A stretch of 50,243 nucleotides of DNA from CAJXNP01 sp050305935 (GCA_050305935.1 JBNLGG010000029.1:1-50243), one strand, 5' to 3'; positions 8,569 to 17,666 are shown, numbered from the stretch's first letter. Numbers and translations: made by a program. Notes: generated from the letters alone by a model not told the origin.

Positions 8569-11500
8569 CTATACTGCGGATTGTAAATACTCTTCCCGGT
8601 GTTCTTGCAATTGCTTAATAGGCATATCATAAACGACCGAATGACGATTATCCTTCCTTTGGACAAAATGTACCCGGGCAATGTAGGGCTCAACAATAGC
8701 TACCTCTTCTGCTTTAGCAGGAGACACCACCATTACCTGCAAGTGCAGCTGCTTACATAATTCCATAAGGAACCGTGCTTTTTCATCATCCTGTTTGCTA
8801 AAAGCTTCATCCACACAAATAAATCGAAATGAGTTTGTGTTTAGTCCTTCGCTATGTATACCGAATTGGTAGGCGATGGCAGACCCCAAAATGGTATAAG
8901 TCAGTTGAGCGCCTTCGCCACCAGAGAGTTTGGCAGTGCCCGTGTAACTGCGGAAGATCTTCGCCGGATCTTCCTGATGATGTTCAACTGCTTTGAATTT
9001 TAGCCAATTTCTCACGTCCAAGACTTCTCTTCTATGATGTTCGTCGGCTGTCAAGTCATCCAAGAGGGCTTTGATCTTATTGAAACTGTCTTCGAGAATT
9101 CGATCGTCTTTTGTCCTTTCGAACTCAACAACGTTGGGCTTCCACTCATTTAACCTTGACCTGAACTCTTTCACTTTCGGTGAATAATCTTTTTCCACAT
9201 GCAGTTTGATAAAGGTTGGTGGATTACTCTTAAAGCTTATTTTTTCCAACGATTTATTCAAAGTTTCAATATTCTCCTCAATATCTTCTTCCTGCTGTTC
9301 CAGCCAGGTTTGAAAATCAGACATTTTAGTAATCATTTCTTCATTCAGGTATTTTTTGAATCGTTGTTTGTACTCTGCCAATTCCTCCTTTTCGATTTTG
9401 TCAAGTAATGCTACATACTCCCCTATAAATTCTGCACTTTCACTTAACCGATGTGTATCGGAATTCCAATCCATGAATTTCTCTGCAATTTCTTTATCTG
9501 GATTTTTGAAAACTCGCATAAGGCTTTCCGCTGCACTTTCTTCCTTGCGAATGTTATCCCTAAACTGCTCAATAGCTGCATTGATTTCTCCTTGAACTTT
9601 GCTTTGAATCTTTTCTATGGAATCAATATCACATTCATAGTCATTCATAAAATGCTCTCCAAAAGCTTCCAGCTTTTCGTTGGAATCGTGAAATGAATAC
9701 CTATTGATGACATCTTCAGCCTCTCTTAGCTTTTGTCGCTGTATATTCAGATTTGATTCAATGATATTGATTTCCTTTTCGAGGAGTTTCTCCTTTTCCT
9801 GTTTAGACTTGATTTGTTGAAGAATCTCCTCACGCTGTTTTTTGAGCGTATTCACTCTGTCATTGGTTTTTTCAAGCTCCTCAATTCTTTGTTTATTTTC
9901 TTGGATTTGAGCTGCTATTGACCACCAATCGATTTTTCTATGTGATTTAAAGGCAATGAATTGAGCCAGGTCTTGTTCTTCGTTTCGAATCCTAGATTGA
10001 TGATTTTTTAAGTATTTAAGCCTATTCTCTAACTCCTTAATTTTCTGATCAAGTTGATGAGCTTCTTCTTTCAGTACTGCTATTTTCTCTTTGTTATCCC
10101 AACCCAGTACATATTTCTGGCGATTTTTAATTTCAGGCCGGTCATCCTTTTCATGTCGGTTTGCATTCTTGACAAGTCCTTCTTTGGTAACAGCTTTGTT
10201 TGCTAATCGAAATGTTTCCAAATCCTCGACACACAAATAATTGAATTTAGTACTGATCTCGTTTTTGATCCATTCAGAATAGGCCGAAGGTTTAAAGGCT
10301 AACTTGTGAATCAGTTCATTCTCATCTTGCTGCTGAAATATCTGCGGAGCAACTTCTTTTTTATTGAACCGATGATAGATAATCCTCCCTCTTAGATCGT
10401 TTTCCTTGACATACCGGTTTACTTGCTGGTAATATTCTTCCGGTACGATCAGTCTGAGGGCGAAATTATGAAGCAAACGTTCAATAGCAGGTTCCCATTC
10501 CCGGGCATCTTCCCCAACTTTCACCAGTTCGCCAATAAAGGGGATTTCTTTTTCTGTAGCACCAACTGCATCAAGAATTTCATTTCGAATACGGGCCGGG
10601 TGCCCCGTGATATTATTTTTTTGAGTACGAAGAACGCTGAGTTGATCTGAAAGAGCATTGAACTCTTTGTCTAAGTTGTATTTATCGATTTTTAGTTGAT
10701 CCAGTTCATTTTCATTCTGTTCCAATACCTCACCTGTTTTCTTCTTTTTTTCTACCGCTGCCTTTCTTTGTTCATCAAAAAGCTCTTTGGATTGTGGGTT
10801 GGGCTGAAATTCGAGGTTCTCAGCCAATTGATTATAGGTTTTGAGTTCATCCTCACGCTCTTGCCTGGATTCGTCTAGTTCTTTATTTCTTCTTTCCAGT
10901 GTACTGATTTGCGAACCAACTTTGTCACTCTTAATTTGGATATCGAGATCTCGTTCCCGGTTGGATAATTCGTCAATTTCACTGGAGTACTCTGCAATGT
11001 TTTGCGATAAGGATTCCAGCCTTGCATTTTGCTCTTCATTATAGCCTAAAATCAATCCTTTCTGTTTTTCTGCAAACCAAAGTGGTGCAGTCTGCTGGAA
11101 ACTTTCCTGATGGATCAGATCTGCTTTTAAAACCGAAAGGTTTTGTGCCTTATCCCTGATAGGAGATAGCAATTCTATCTGTTTATGGGCTTTTTCGATA
11201 GCACGGTGAGCATCATTGAGTGTCTTAAAGTAGGTTTTTATCTTCTGAAATTCGGTTTCGGCATCTCGCTCTTCCAGCATTTGAAGACGTACGAACTCAT
11301 CCAGATTACCTAAAACTTTAAGGCCAATGGTCTGGCTAAAAAGAGTATGTCCTTTTTCTGACCGCAAGCCAAACACTTTACGCATCAATCGACCATATTC
11401 GCCAGGGCTATCTGTGAATTGGAGGATTTCTTTGATACCTTGTTTTGGGTATCTGCGTTTAAGTCTCTTTTTCCATTCGCCGTTGTTGTCAAAGGGCATG

Positions 11501-11979
11501 AAATCATCTATGATGGTTAGCTTTTTATAAGCCAAAACAAAGCTTCGTTTCAGTTCACTACCGGAAAACCAGCGAGCCTGCGCAAGGGTAATGAATAGAG
11601 ATTCATTTTGAAATACAGCCAGCAGCACAGACTGGGCTTTTGATTTATCTGTCCTTAACTTTTTAATTTCTCGGGTTTTTGTGTCTGCGTTTTCCGTTTC
11701 CCCATATTCTCCAATTACATAGCTATCCTCCGTCCGTTCGCCTTTTGAGCCGGCAGTCTGATTGTAAAAACGCATTCTTTTCTCCGGAACGAGCAATGTG
11801 AGCAAACCGTCTACAAGTGTAGTTTTACCTGAAGCATTTACACCAGTTAATAAGGAAGTCTCGCCTCCCGGCTCTATAGACCATACCTTTTCATCGAAGG
11901 TTCCCCAATTCCACACCTCATATGTATGAAGTCGGAAACCAGATTCGCTGGGTTTTGTACTAAAAAGACTTAAGTTCAT
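8569..11979 (-). CDS. jetC: Wadjet SMC-like ATPase JetC
   Basis: MukB-like SMC ATPase, 1136 residues, that forms the motor of the Wadjet loop-extruding complex. The head has Walker A TGVNASGKTTLVDG (Lys52 at the centre) near the N-terminus. The ABC signature KLSGGEGAQ (1018-1025) and Walker B FICVDEAFSKQD (Asp1057, Glu1058) lie near the C-terminus. Between them are two long coiled-coil stretches rich in E, K, Q and R, with a hinge-like less-charged region near 480-600. All ATPase motifs look intact. It overlaps jetB by 20 bases at its start and jetD follows after 4 bases, as expected for a stoichiometric complex. No plausible alternative family. Confidence 0.95.
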   Translation of the reverse strand: MNLSLFSTKPSESGFRLHTYEVWNWGTFDEKVWSIEPGGETSLLTGVNASGKTTLVDGLLTLLVPEKRMRFYNQTAGSKGERTEDSYVIGEYGETENADTKTREIKKLRTDKSKAQSVLLAVFQNESLFITLAQARWFSGSELKRSFVLAYKKLTIIDDFMPFDNNGEWKKRLKRRYPKQGIKEILQFTDSPGEYGRLMRKVFGLRSEKGHTLFSQTIGLKVLGNLDEFVRLQMLEERDAETEFQKIKTYFKTLNDAHRAIEKAHKQIELLSPIRDKAQNLSVLKADLIHQESFQQTAPLWFAEKQKGLILGYNEEQNARLESLSQNIAEYSSEIDELSNRERDLDIQIKSDKVGSQISTLERRNKELDESRQEREDELKTYNQLAENLEFQPNPQSKELFDEQRKAAVEKKKKTGEVLEQNENELDQLKIDKYNLDKEFNALSDQLSVLRTQKNNITGHPARIRNEILDAVGATEKEIPFIGELVKVGEDAREWEPAIERLLHNFALRLIVPEEYYQQVNRYVKENDLRGRIIYHRFNKKEVAPQIFQQQDENELIHKLAFKPSAYSEWIKNEISTKFNYLCVEDLETFRLANKAVTKEGLVKNANRHEKDDRPEIKNRQKYVLGWDNKEKIAVLKEEAHQLDQKIKELENRLKYLKNHQSRIRNEEQDLAQFIAFKSHRKIDWWSIAAQIQENKQRIEELEKTNDRVNTLKKQREEILQQIKSKQEKEKLLEKEINIIESNLNIQRQKLREAEDVINRYSFHDSNEKLEAFGEHFMNDYECDIDSIEKIQSKVQGEINAAIEQFRDNIRKEESAAESLMRVFKNPDKEIAEKFMDWNSDTHRLSESAEFIGEYVALLDKIEKEELAEYKQRFKKYLNEEMITKMSDFQTWLEQQEEDIEENIETLNKSLEKISFKSNPPTFIKLHVEKDYSPKVKEFRSRLNEWKPNVVEFERTKDDRILEDSFNKIKALLDDLTADEHHRREVLDVRNWLKFKAVEHHQEDPAKIFRSYTGTAKLSGGEGAQLTYTILGSAIAYQFGIHSEGLNTNSFRFICVDEAFSKQDDEKARFLMELCKQLHLQVMVVSPAKAEEVAIVEPYIARVHFVQRKDNRHSVVYDMPIKQLQEHREEYLQSAV

Positions 11980-12550
11980 CTTCCAACTGTTGTTTAAACT
12001 GTAATAGTTCGCCAGGTGTAATTCTGGCTTTGATGATACGCTTTACCTCATATCGGTATTCGTCTGGATTTATTCCATCTTTATGTACCAACTTTAAAAA
12101 GCCCATTTCCACACATTGATCTAAATGCCGGTTAAGTTCTTTAATGAACTTTAACTCGTTGGTTTTCTCTTTAAAGAACATTTCTATACGGTCTCGGAAT
12201 TGCTTGGGTGTAATATATAAATTGGCGGTTTCAAGATCGTTTGATTCAAATTCCAGCAGCCATTCTCTCAATAACACACAAACCAGTGTGAGATCGTAAG
12301 TCAAAGGCATTCTTCTAATAAGTCCTATTGTGCTACCGGATTCATCCAATTCAATTTGCTTGAGGTAAGCATACCCATCTCTTTTATCAATAACCAGATC
12401 CAGGGCAATTTTTTCAAAATATAGGGTGAGTTCTACTTGGTATTGCACTGTTTCATTCCAGATATCCTGCTGGTCTTCAAAAACAGGTCCCTGCAATAGC
12501 TTTACAGCTGATTTGGCATAAGGGGCAATATTTCGGTTTTGATATTCCAT
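11960..12550 (-). CDS. jetB: Wadjet JetB, DUF4194 (MukE-like kleisin partner)
   Basis: 196-residue DUF4194 protein, the MukE-like winged-helix subunit that binds JetA and the JetC heads. It is all-alpha/winged-helix in character, with mid-protein LVCVLLREWLLEFE and a C-terminal EYRYEVKRIIKARI, both typical of the family. Identification rests on size, composition and its fixed position between jetA (6-bp gap) and jetC (20-base overlap). The overlap suggests coupled translation. No oddities seen. Confidence 0.88.
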   Translation of the reverse strand: MEYQNRNIAPYAKSAVKLLQGPVFEDQQDIWNETVQYQVELTLYFEKIALDLVIDKRDGYAYLKQIELDESGSTIGLIRRMPLTYDLTLVCVLLREWLLEFESNDLETANLYITPKQFRDRIEMFFKEKTNELKFIKELNRHLDQCVEMGFLKLVHKDGINPDEYRYEVKRIIKARITPGELLQFKQQLEDELKSF

Positions 12551-12556
12551 ATGTAT

Positions 12557-14038
12557 TTATTTTGTAAAAATGATTTGAGGAAGATCGAGGTATTTTCCAG
12601 TTGTAGTATTAAATGAGATTATTTCCCGAACTGAATCATTAAAGAAAAATCTATTGTTGGTGTTCACCAAAGTGACATAAGCCAATAGTTCGGCCAATCC
12701 TTTGGTGAGGCCTTTTGCTTCGATCACTTGCCGAAGGGATATTTGAGACCTGGATTGAAGTAAATCATGAATATTGGTCAACAATTGTTGCTTATCAATC
12801 AGATCAGCATTGTAAATTCTGGACAAGTCTTCCAAGTCCTCTAGTTCAAGCTTTGCCTGTTCCGCATTTACGGTAAATAAATTCATTTCAGGCTTTTCAC
12901 CGAGTTTTCTTTCCAGTGGAAAATAAATATTCGGATTCCCTTGTAGCTCAAGGTAGAATTCCCTGGATGGTGAATGATTGACTAACTGTATGGCCAGTTG
13001 ACGGATGCCGTACATTAACTCTCTCGCTTTGCGAGACTCCAACTGATCTTTAGCAACTATTTCCCGGCTGAGCTTATCAGCAAGTACTCCATTCTTATCT
13101 AAAACTTTTCTGGCAGCGAGATGAAGTAACATTTTTAACTTGCGAAGCGAACGCGATGAAACTTCAATCCCCCGATCTTCCAGTACATAATATACCTCTC
13201 TGGTTAGTTGTTGAAAATCCAACTGGCTTACATCATCGAGCATAAATTGCCAAAACGCGTAAAAGCTTTTTCCCTGATCCGTATTTTTCAGCTCATACAG
13301 CGCATCAAATGTTTCTGCCAAAAGTTTTCCTTTAGACAAATCAGCCTGTTGTTGCCGTTCATAAATCCTTCGGGTGATTTCTTTAAAATTATCTTCAACT
13401 TCCTTAAAATCTCCAATTAACTCATTGGCCAGTCGGCTTATCTCATCATAGCGGGACTTGATTTGATAATCTTCGTAAGTACTTACATAACCATCAATCT
13501 TTATCTTTCGGATTTCTTCCTCAATTGCTCTTTTCCTTCTTTCTAGTTCAGAAAGTCTCTTTTCTTTATCTGGATTGGCATTCTCTATTATGTCTTTCAG
13601 CTTTATGAAAATATCCTTGAACTTGGATTCTGTTCCTACAAATTCCCTTTCTTTCAAAAACTCAAAAATCTGAAACACTTTTTCAACATGTTTGGACAGG
13701 AACACCAATGGTTCTTTATTAGTGTCATCCATTACATTCCGTAGGTAGTGAGCGTCTATCCAACGATCAATGTACAACTTAGCTTTCTCATCAAAAGCCA
13801 AAACCAGACGATCTGACTTGATTTCATCGTCTTCATCCTGATATTCAATTTCTTCCAGAAAATCCGCCAGTCTCTGGACCAAAAATTGATAAGGCACAGA
13901 GATTTGTTCATTAACTTTATATTCACGATACAGGAATGTAACGATCAACGGCAGATTTCTTGCTCGCAGTAGTTTTAGGGTTACTGCTGAATCTACCAGT
14001 GACCGGACTTTTAATATGGAAGTGAGGGAGTCAAGCAT
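12557..14038 (-). CDS. jetA: Wadjet JetA, DUF3375 (MukF-like kleisin)
   Basis: 493-residue DUF3375 protein, the kleisin (MukF-like) subunit of the Wadjet condensin. The N-terminal region (about 1-110) looks like a winged-helix module. A charged coiled coil spans about 155-245 (EKRLSELERRKRAIEEEIRK onward), and the C-terminal region (about 410-490) contains a second small folded module. It precedes jetB by 6 bp and follows the unrecognised 575-residue gene by 14 bp. JetA is usually the first Wadjet gene; here it is the fourth gene of a longer operon, which is the unusual point. Confidence 0.9.
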   Translation of the reverse strand: MLDSLTSILKVRSLVDSAVTLKLLRARNLPLIVTFLYREYKVNEQISVPYQFLVQRLADFLEEIEYQDEDDEIKSDRLVLAFDEKAKLYIDRWIDAHYLRNVMDDTNKEPLVFLSKHVEKVFQIFEFLKEREFVGTESKFKDIFIKLKDIIENANPDKEKRLSELERRKRAIEEEIRKIKIDGYVSTYEDYQIKSRYDEISRLANELIGDFKEVEDNFKEITRRIYERQQQADLSKGKLLAETFDALYELKNTDQGKSFYAFWQFMLDDVSQLDFQQLTREVYYVLEDRGIEVSSRSLRKLKMLLHLAARKVLDKNGVLADKLSREIVAKDQLESRKARELMYGIRQLAIQLVNHSPSREFYLELQGNPNIYFPLERKLGEKPEMNLFTVNAEQAKLELEDLEDLSRIYNADLIDKQQLLTNIHDLLQSRSQISLRQVIEAKGLTKGLAELLAYVTLVNTNNRFFFNDSVREIISFNTTTGKYLDLPQIIFTK

Positions 14039-14052
14039 TTCACATAGTGGAA

Positions 14053-15780
14053 TTATTTAAAATCATACCATCGGTTTAAATCATTATTTAGATCAATGAA
14101 AGTATCTATCAGTTTATCGTAAACAATGTTGATAGCTTCGGAATAATTATTCCCAATGGAATTTATATGTATCTCAAACTTTTTCAGATTAGACTGGAAT
14201 TCATCATGGAAATTATTCTTTTTATGAGCGTCTAATTGTCGAAGATCATTCAAAGCAAAAAGAGTAGGAATTATTTGTATCAACCCATTTTCCTTCAGTA
14301 CCTGAATAATTGTTTCATTATCATCTTTAGGATGTAAGAATTCATCACAAGAAACTTTTAAGTAGTTTAAGATTAAGTCAAGCATCTTTAAGCTTCCCCA
14401 GTCCGATCTTGCAATTTCATTTGCATTAATAGACTTGATTATCTTTGTTAATGTCTTTCTCCCACCATCAAAACCTTCATTAATAACACGGGCTATATTT
14501 TTACACCTTATGAGAAAATCATAGCGAGAAAAATCATTATAGTTGATATGATGTGTTATCGGCTTTACAACTTCTAGGCCATAAATAGTATAATTATCCA
14601 GAGAAGATTGGTCATATGAAACCAATGATTCAGGAACAATATCAAACGATACTATTCTACTTAACAAGTCCGAAAGCATGCGTGCAAAAAGCATATATTT
14701 TCTCACGAGCCTTTGGCTCTTTTCTGTGATGCTGACGTCTGTATAATCAACTTCTTCTTTACGTATCGCGAAGCTTTTCCAATGCTGGACTTCTTCATAG
14801 GGTGTTCCTTCGTAAAGCTTTTTCAAGTCTACTTTGATAGCATTTCGCCCCTCTCTTTTGCAATGAGTAACTGCCCATTGGTTGCCATAATGAGCAGAAC
14901 CATACTCAATATCTACCTCAAAAATGTCATCACGGTCTTCATATTTTTTCAAAACCTCATCCAAAACGTAAACATATTGAACATCCGGTTTGAAGTGCAT
15001 ACCATAGTATTTGACTCTTTGATCAATACCTGGCCAGGTATCACCTATCAGGTCTGACTTTTTCTTCCTTGTTTTTTTAGGATCAATCAAAATGCGATAT
15101 CCGTTGACTTCTAGTCGTGCTTGATCTTTTTCAGAATCATGTCGAGACAACCTTATTTCTAAGTTATCATTTTCAAAAATGTAATATCCCTCTGCAAGTA
15201 ATACTTCTAAGTCTTTAGATACATTTACCCATCTTATTTCTTGAAAAACTTGAACCACCACTTTATTTTTTCTGATAGCATAATCTTCAAGATAGTCTTG
15301 ATGCATTCTCACATAGCCATGAATATCATATGATGGGTACTGATAATGTGATGTTGGTGAATTTTCTACTACTGTTTTAAATGGTCTTGAAAGATCATCC
15401 CAATAAATTTTTGAATCATCAATACGGGAGGTAAGTCTGTAGAATTGTAAGTATTGAGGACTGGGTTGTAAAGTGATATGATTATTCTGACTCCAAGATA
15501 TGGCTAAAGGATCAACTTCATTAAGCCCATTTTGCTCAGACAAATACAGGTAGAATTTTGCTTTACCATTCCTAGTACTTCCTGTTTTTACTGGAACATT
15601 GATATGAGAAGGTTTTATGAACTTGATATGATTCTTTGAGAGAAGAGCAGTATTAATATCCCGATTGCTGATAATTCCATTTACATTGTGTGAACATACC
15701 TCTGCTACTGTAAGCATACCTTGGTTGGCTGGTTTATACTTTAGAATGTCATTAATGAGATCTTTTATAATCTTTTCCAT
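14053..15780 (-). CDS. Unrecognised 575-residue protein co-operonic with AbiE and Wadjet; possible C-terminal HEPN-like motif
   Basis: I do not recognise the family. The gene lies 12 bp after abiEii and 14 bp before jetA on the same strand, so it is almost certainly co-transcribed with both. It has no signal peptide or membrane helix. The N-terminal ~75 residues may be a small winged-helix-like fold (MLTVAEVCSHN near 22). The middle (about 90-345) is beta-rich and carries PYEEVQHWKSF (327-337), an ordered-looking motif worth a profile search. From about 350 it is helical and ends with NDLRQLDAHKK, where Arg514-x4-His519 fits the R-x4-6-H signature of HEPN ribonucleases. Function is unknown. 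A toxin or effector, or an accessory sensor of Wadjet, are both open; the HEPN reading is a motif-level inference only. Confidence 0.6.
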   Translation of the reverse strand: MEKIIKDLINDILKYKPANQGMLTVAEVCSHNVNGIISNRDINTALLSKNHIKFIKPSHINVPVKTGSTRNGKAKFYLYLSEQNGLNEVDPLAISWSQNNHITLQPSPQYLQFYRLTSRIDDSKIYWDDLSRPFKTVVENSPTSHYQYPSYDIHGYVRMHQDYLEDYAIRKNKVVVQVFQEIRWVNVSKDLEVLLAEGYYIFENDNLEIRLSRHDSEKDQARLEVNGYRILIDPKKTRKKKSDLIGDTWPGIDQRVKYYGMHFKPDVQYVYVLDEVLKKYEDRDDIFEVDIEYGSAHYGNQWAVTHCKREGRNAIKVDLKKLYEGTPYEEVQHWKSFAIRKEEVDYTDVSITEKSQRLVRKYMLFARMLSDLLSRIVSFDIVPESLVSYDQSSLDNYTIYGLEVVKPITHHINYNDFSRYDFLIRCKNIARVINEGFDGGRKTLTKIIKSINANEIARSDWGSLKMLDLILNYLKVSCDEFLHPKDDNETIIQVLKENGLIQIIPTLFALNDLRQLDAHKKNNFHDEFQSNLKKFEIHINSIGNNYSEAINIVYDKLIDTFIDLNNDLNRWYDFK

Positions 15781-15792
15781 TCTGGTCTATAA

Positions 15793-16584
15793 TTATAATT
15801 TTGATGCCAAGCCTTCAAACAACCACTCAAAAGCCTCCTCTTGGTCATATTGCAGATTCGGCTTCAAAAGTCCCGTCATGTCTCCCGAAAACTGTGTCGA
15901 CCTTTTCTTTTGCTCCATATTGAGTAAGAATTCCTTTTGAGTGGGCGGCTTGCCAACCACAAACTTCATGTACTCATTATAGCAGTGAATAATCCTGTCA
16001 TAATCAAGCTTTGCGTGCTGATCGGCATAATAGAGGTCAAACAAATCTCTTCCTTTACTGCGTTGGTACAATGCCCTTAGCTTCGTCCCTAAAAGTTCGT
16101 CCAGATGATAGGTGGTAATATCGCAATTTCCGGTAAACCATGTACTCTCTACAGAGAATGGAAATGAATTCCATCCAAGTAAATTGAAATGCTCCCGGCA
16201 ATTGATTTCAATTTTTATTCTCAATCGTATGTCAGGGGAATATTCTGAATTAAATCGGTACGATAGGGTATTATTGTTGGCCTTCACTTTTACCACTCTG
16301 TCCTCCTCAAAGAAGGTAATGACTTCGCCTATTCGCTGCAAAATGGGTTTGATCGGCCCTTCGTTGATTTGTACAAGGTCAATGTCTTCTGAGTATCGAG
16401 GGGCTGGGTTTAGGTAAAGCTTGTGCAAAGCCGTGCCTCCACGAAAGGCCAAGTTTTCACTTAGGAATTCATCTGAGAAGAGTGCTACTAGTGCCCTGCA
16501 AATGATTAAATCTTGTTCTACCTGTTCGTTGGTAGTCCAGGGAGCGTGGTCTTTCCATTTTGCTATGTACGGTTTGGAAATCAT
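15793..16584 (-). CDS. AbiEii/AbiGii-family nucleotidyltransferase toxin
   Basis: Toxin of the type IV AbiE toxin-antitoxin/abortive infection family, 263 residues. It has the DNA polymerase beta-like nucleotidyltransferase core: LAFRGGTALHKLY (46-57) for the GG-T/S motif, then RYSEDIDLVQI with Asp67 and Asp69, and the later family motif SKGRDLFDLYYAD. AbiEii-type enzymes use an NTP to modify target RNA (CTP onto tRNA in studied relatives) and cause growth arrest. Its ATG overlaps the abiEi stop (ATGA, 16581-16584), the classic arrangement. Catalytic residues appear intact. The only difference from usual bicistronic AbiE modules is that at least five more defence genes follow without an obvious break. 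Confidence 0.92.
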   Translation of the reverse strand: MISKPYIAKWKDHAPWTTNEQVEQDLIICRALVALFSDEFLSENLAFRGGTALHKLYLNPAPRYSEDIDLVQINEGPIKPILQRIGEVITFFEEDRVVKVKANNNTLSYRFNSEYSPDIRLRIKIEINCREHFNLLGWNSFPFSVESTWFTGNCDITTYHLDELLGTKLRALYQRSKGRDLFDLYYADQHAKLDYDRIIHCYNEYMKFVVGKPPTQKEFLLNMEQKKRSTQFSGDMTGLLKPNLQYDQEEAFEWLFEGLASKL

Positions 16585-17375
16585 AAATCACTATCTAATT
16601 CTATATTCATATCTACTTTCCAGGGATTATTCGCTTTACCTGGCTTTTCATCTTTTTGAGGGCTTAACAATACCGGGAAAAACTTCTTTTCACTGAAGTA
16701 TTCTTGCAATGGATCCAAAAGTATTTGATCAGTTTGTAGTTCTTGAAAGAGGAAGCCTAACCTCTGGATGGAGCTTATATGCGGGTACCATTGAATCAAA
16801 TCTTTTATATCTTGGAGGGTGATAGCCTCAGTCAACTCATCCAGAATTGCGAGAACCCTATTCAGACCACCCATTTTGGATTGATAGTGGATCAAATCAA
16901 TGGCGGTTAAAGCAGGAGATGAAACATTGAACAAGCCGGCATCTGACTTTCTTTTTAAGATATTCTTCTCCGGCCAATTACTGGTGGCTGAAACTCTTAG
17001 GTAGTTATTCCCTTTCTTAATGTCTCTTATGTTCGGTATTTTTGTCATGAGATAACTTTGTTGGACCTGTTGGTGACTTGCCCCATGCAAGGCCGCTGCC
17101 GAAAAAAACGCGATGTAATAGGGTTTTTCTATATAGCTAAAGAGTCTCTCTACGTAAAGTTCTAAAGGAAGCCTTTCGTATTGCCTGTAACGCGGAGGCA
17201 GAATTAAATAAAATCCTTGGCGAAGCGTAACAATCTCTTTCTTCGTGGAAAGTCGGTCGATCTCGTGCCGCAAGGCGACATCTGTTTTAGAAACTTCACT
17301 TTTTAATTCATCCCAGGAAAATGCATACTGCTCATAGGTCAAGCACTTATCAATGTAATCTGCGACACCTTTCAT
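16581..17375 (-). CDS. AbiEi antitoxin / autorepressor
   Basis: AbiEi-family antitoxin: N-terminal winged helix that binds its own promoter, C-terminal domain that counteracts AbiEii. I prefer the ATG at 17375 (264 residues) over a TTG at 17393. The reading frame between them lies in the inverted repeat, and the protein proper begins MKGVADYIDK. The winged helix covers about 1-85 (DVALRHEIDRLSTKKEI, then LRQGFYLILPPRY), followed by YIAFFSAAALHGASHQQ, a strong AbiEi signature. It is the first gene of the operon and is joined to abiEii by a 4-base overlap. As AbiEi homologues repress their own promoter, it may set transcription of the whole AbiE-unknown-Wadjet operon. Confidence 0.88.
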   Translation of the reverse strand: MKGVADYIDKCLTYEQYAFSWDELKSEVSKTDVALRHEIDRLSTKKEIVTLRQGFYLILPPRYRQYERLPLELYVERLFSYIEKPYYIAFFSAAALHGASHQQVQQSYLMTKIPNIRDIKKGNNYLRVSATSNWPEKNILKRKSDAGLFNVSSPALTAIDLIHYQSKMGGLNRVLAILDELTEAITLQDIKDLIQWYPHISSIQRLGFLFQELQTDQILLDPLQEYFSEKKFFPVLLSPQKDEKPGKANNPWKVDMNIELDSDL

Positions 17376-17378
17376 TTT

Positions 17379-17431
17379 AGTATTTTTATGCAAAAGATAG
17401 TAAAAAATGATGCAAAATGCATTAAAATACT
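17379..17431. promoter_or_regulatory. Inverted repeat upstream of abiEi, candidate AbiEi operator
   Basis: AGTATTTTTATGC (17379-17391) and GCATTAAAATACT (17419-17431) are inverted copies matching at 12 of 13 positions. They are separated by 27 bp that also contain a second ATGCAAAA. The left arm ends 4 bp upstream of the chosen abiEi start. AbiEi proteins are known to bind inverted repeats in their own promoter, so an autoregulatory operator is the likely role. Confidence 0.65.
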
Positions 17432-17581
17432 AAATTGAAATACGTTCTACTTCAAAAAATGCGTGTGAAAAGGTCTTAATACCAAAAACAATGACTATTG
17501 ATATTTAACAAATTGGCTATGAGTCATTCATTGAGGTGTATTGCCGATAGAAATGCCTATTCATTTGTTCATTCAACAACA

Positions 17582-17666
17582 AAAAACCAAACATATCAGC
17601 AGGAACCCGAGTTGGAGGTTCATTGCCTACTTCATAGGCTGGTTCCAAACTATTTTGTGGAGCTGG
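17582..17666. repeat. Right flank repeat of the defence island (candidate att site at ssrA)
   Basis: AAAAACCAAACATATCA (17582-17598) is identical to 7193-7209. The further block ccaaactattttgtggagctgg (17645-17666), which includes the tmRNA 3' end, has a diverged partner at 7245-7265. Between them a small stem, gccta/taggc (17625-17639), follows the tmRNA on its own strand. The site lies directly downstream of the tmRNA, a common target of tyrosine integrases; no integrase gene remains in the 10.4 kb between the copies. Confidence 0.5.

Noticed and set aside
8565..8696. Upstream extension of jetD by 44 codons
   Set aside because: The extra residues overlap the end of jetC and do not resemble DUF3322; the ATG at 8564 sits four bases after the jetC stop.
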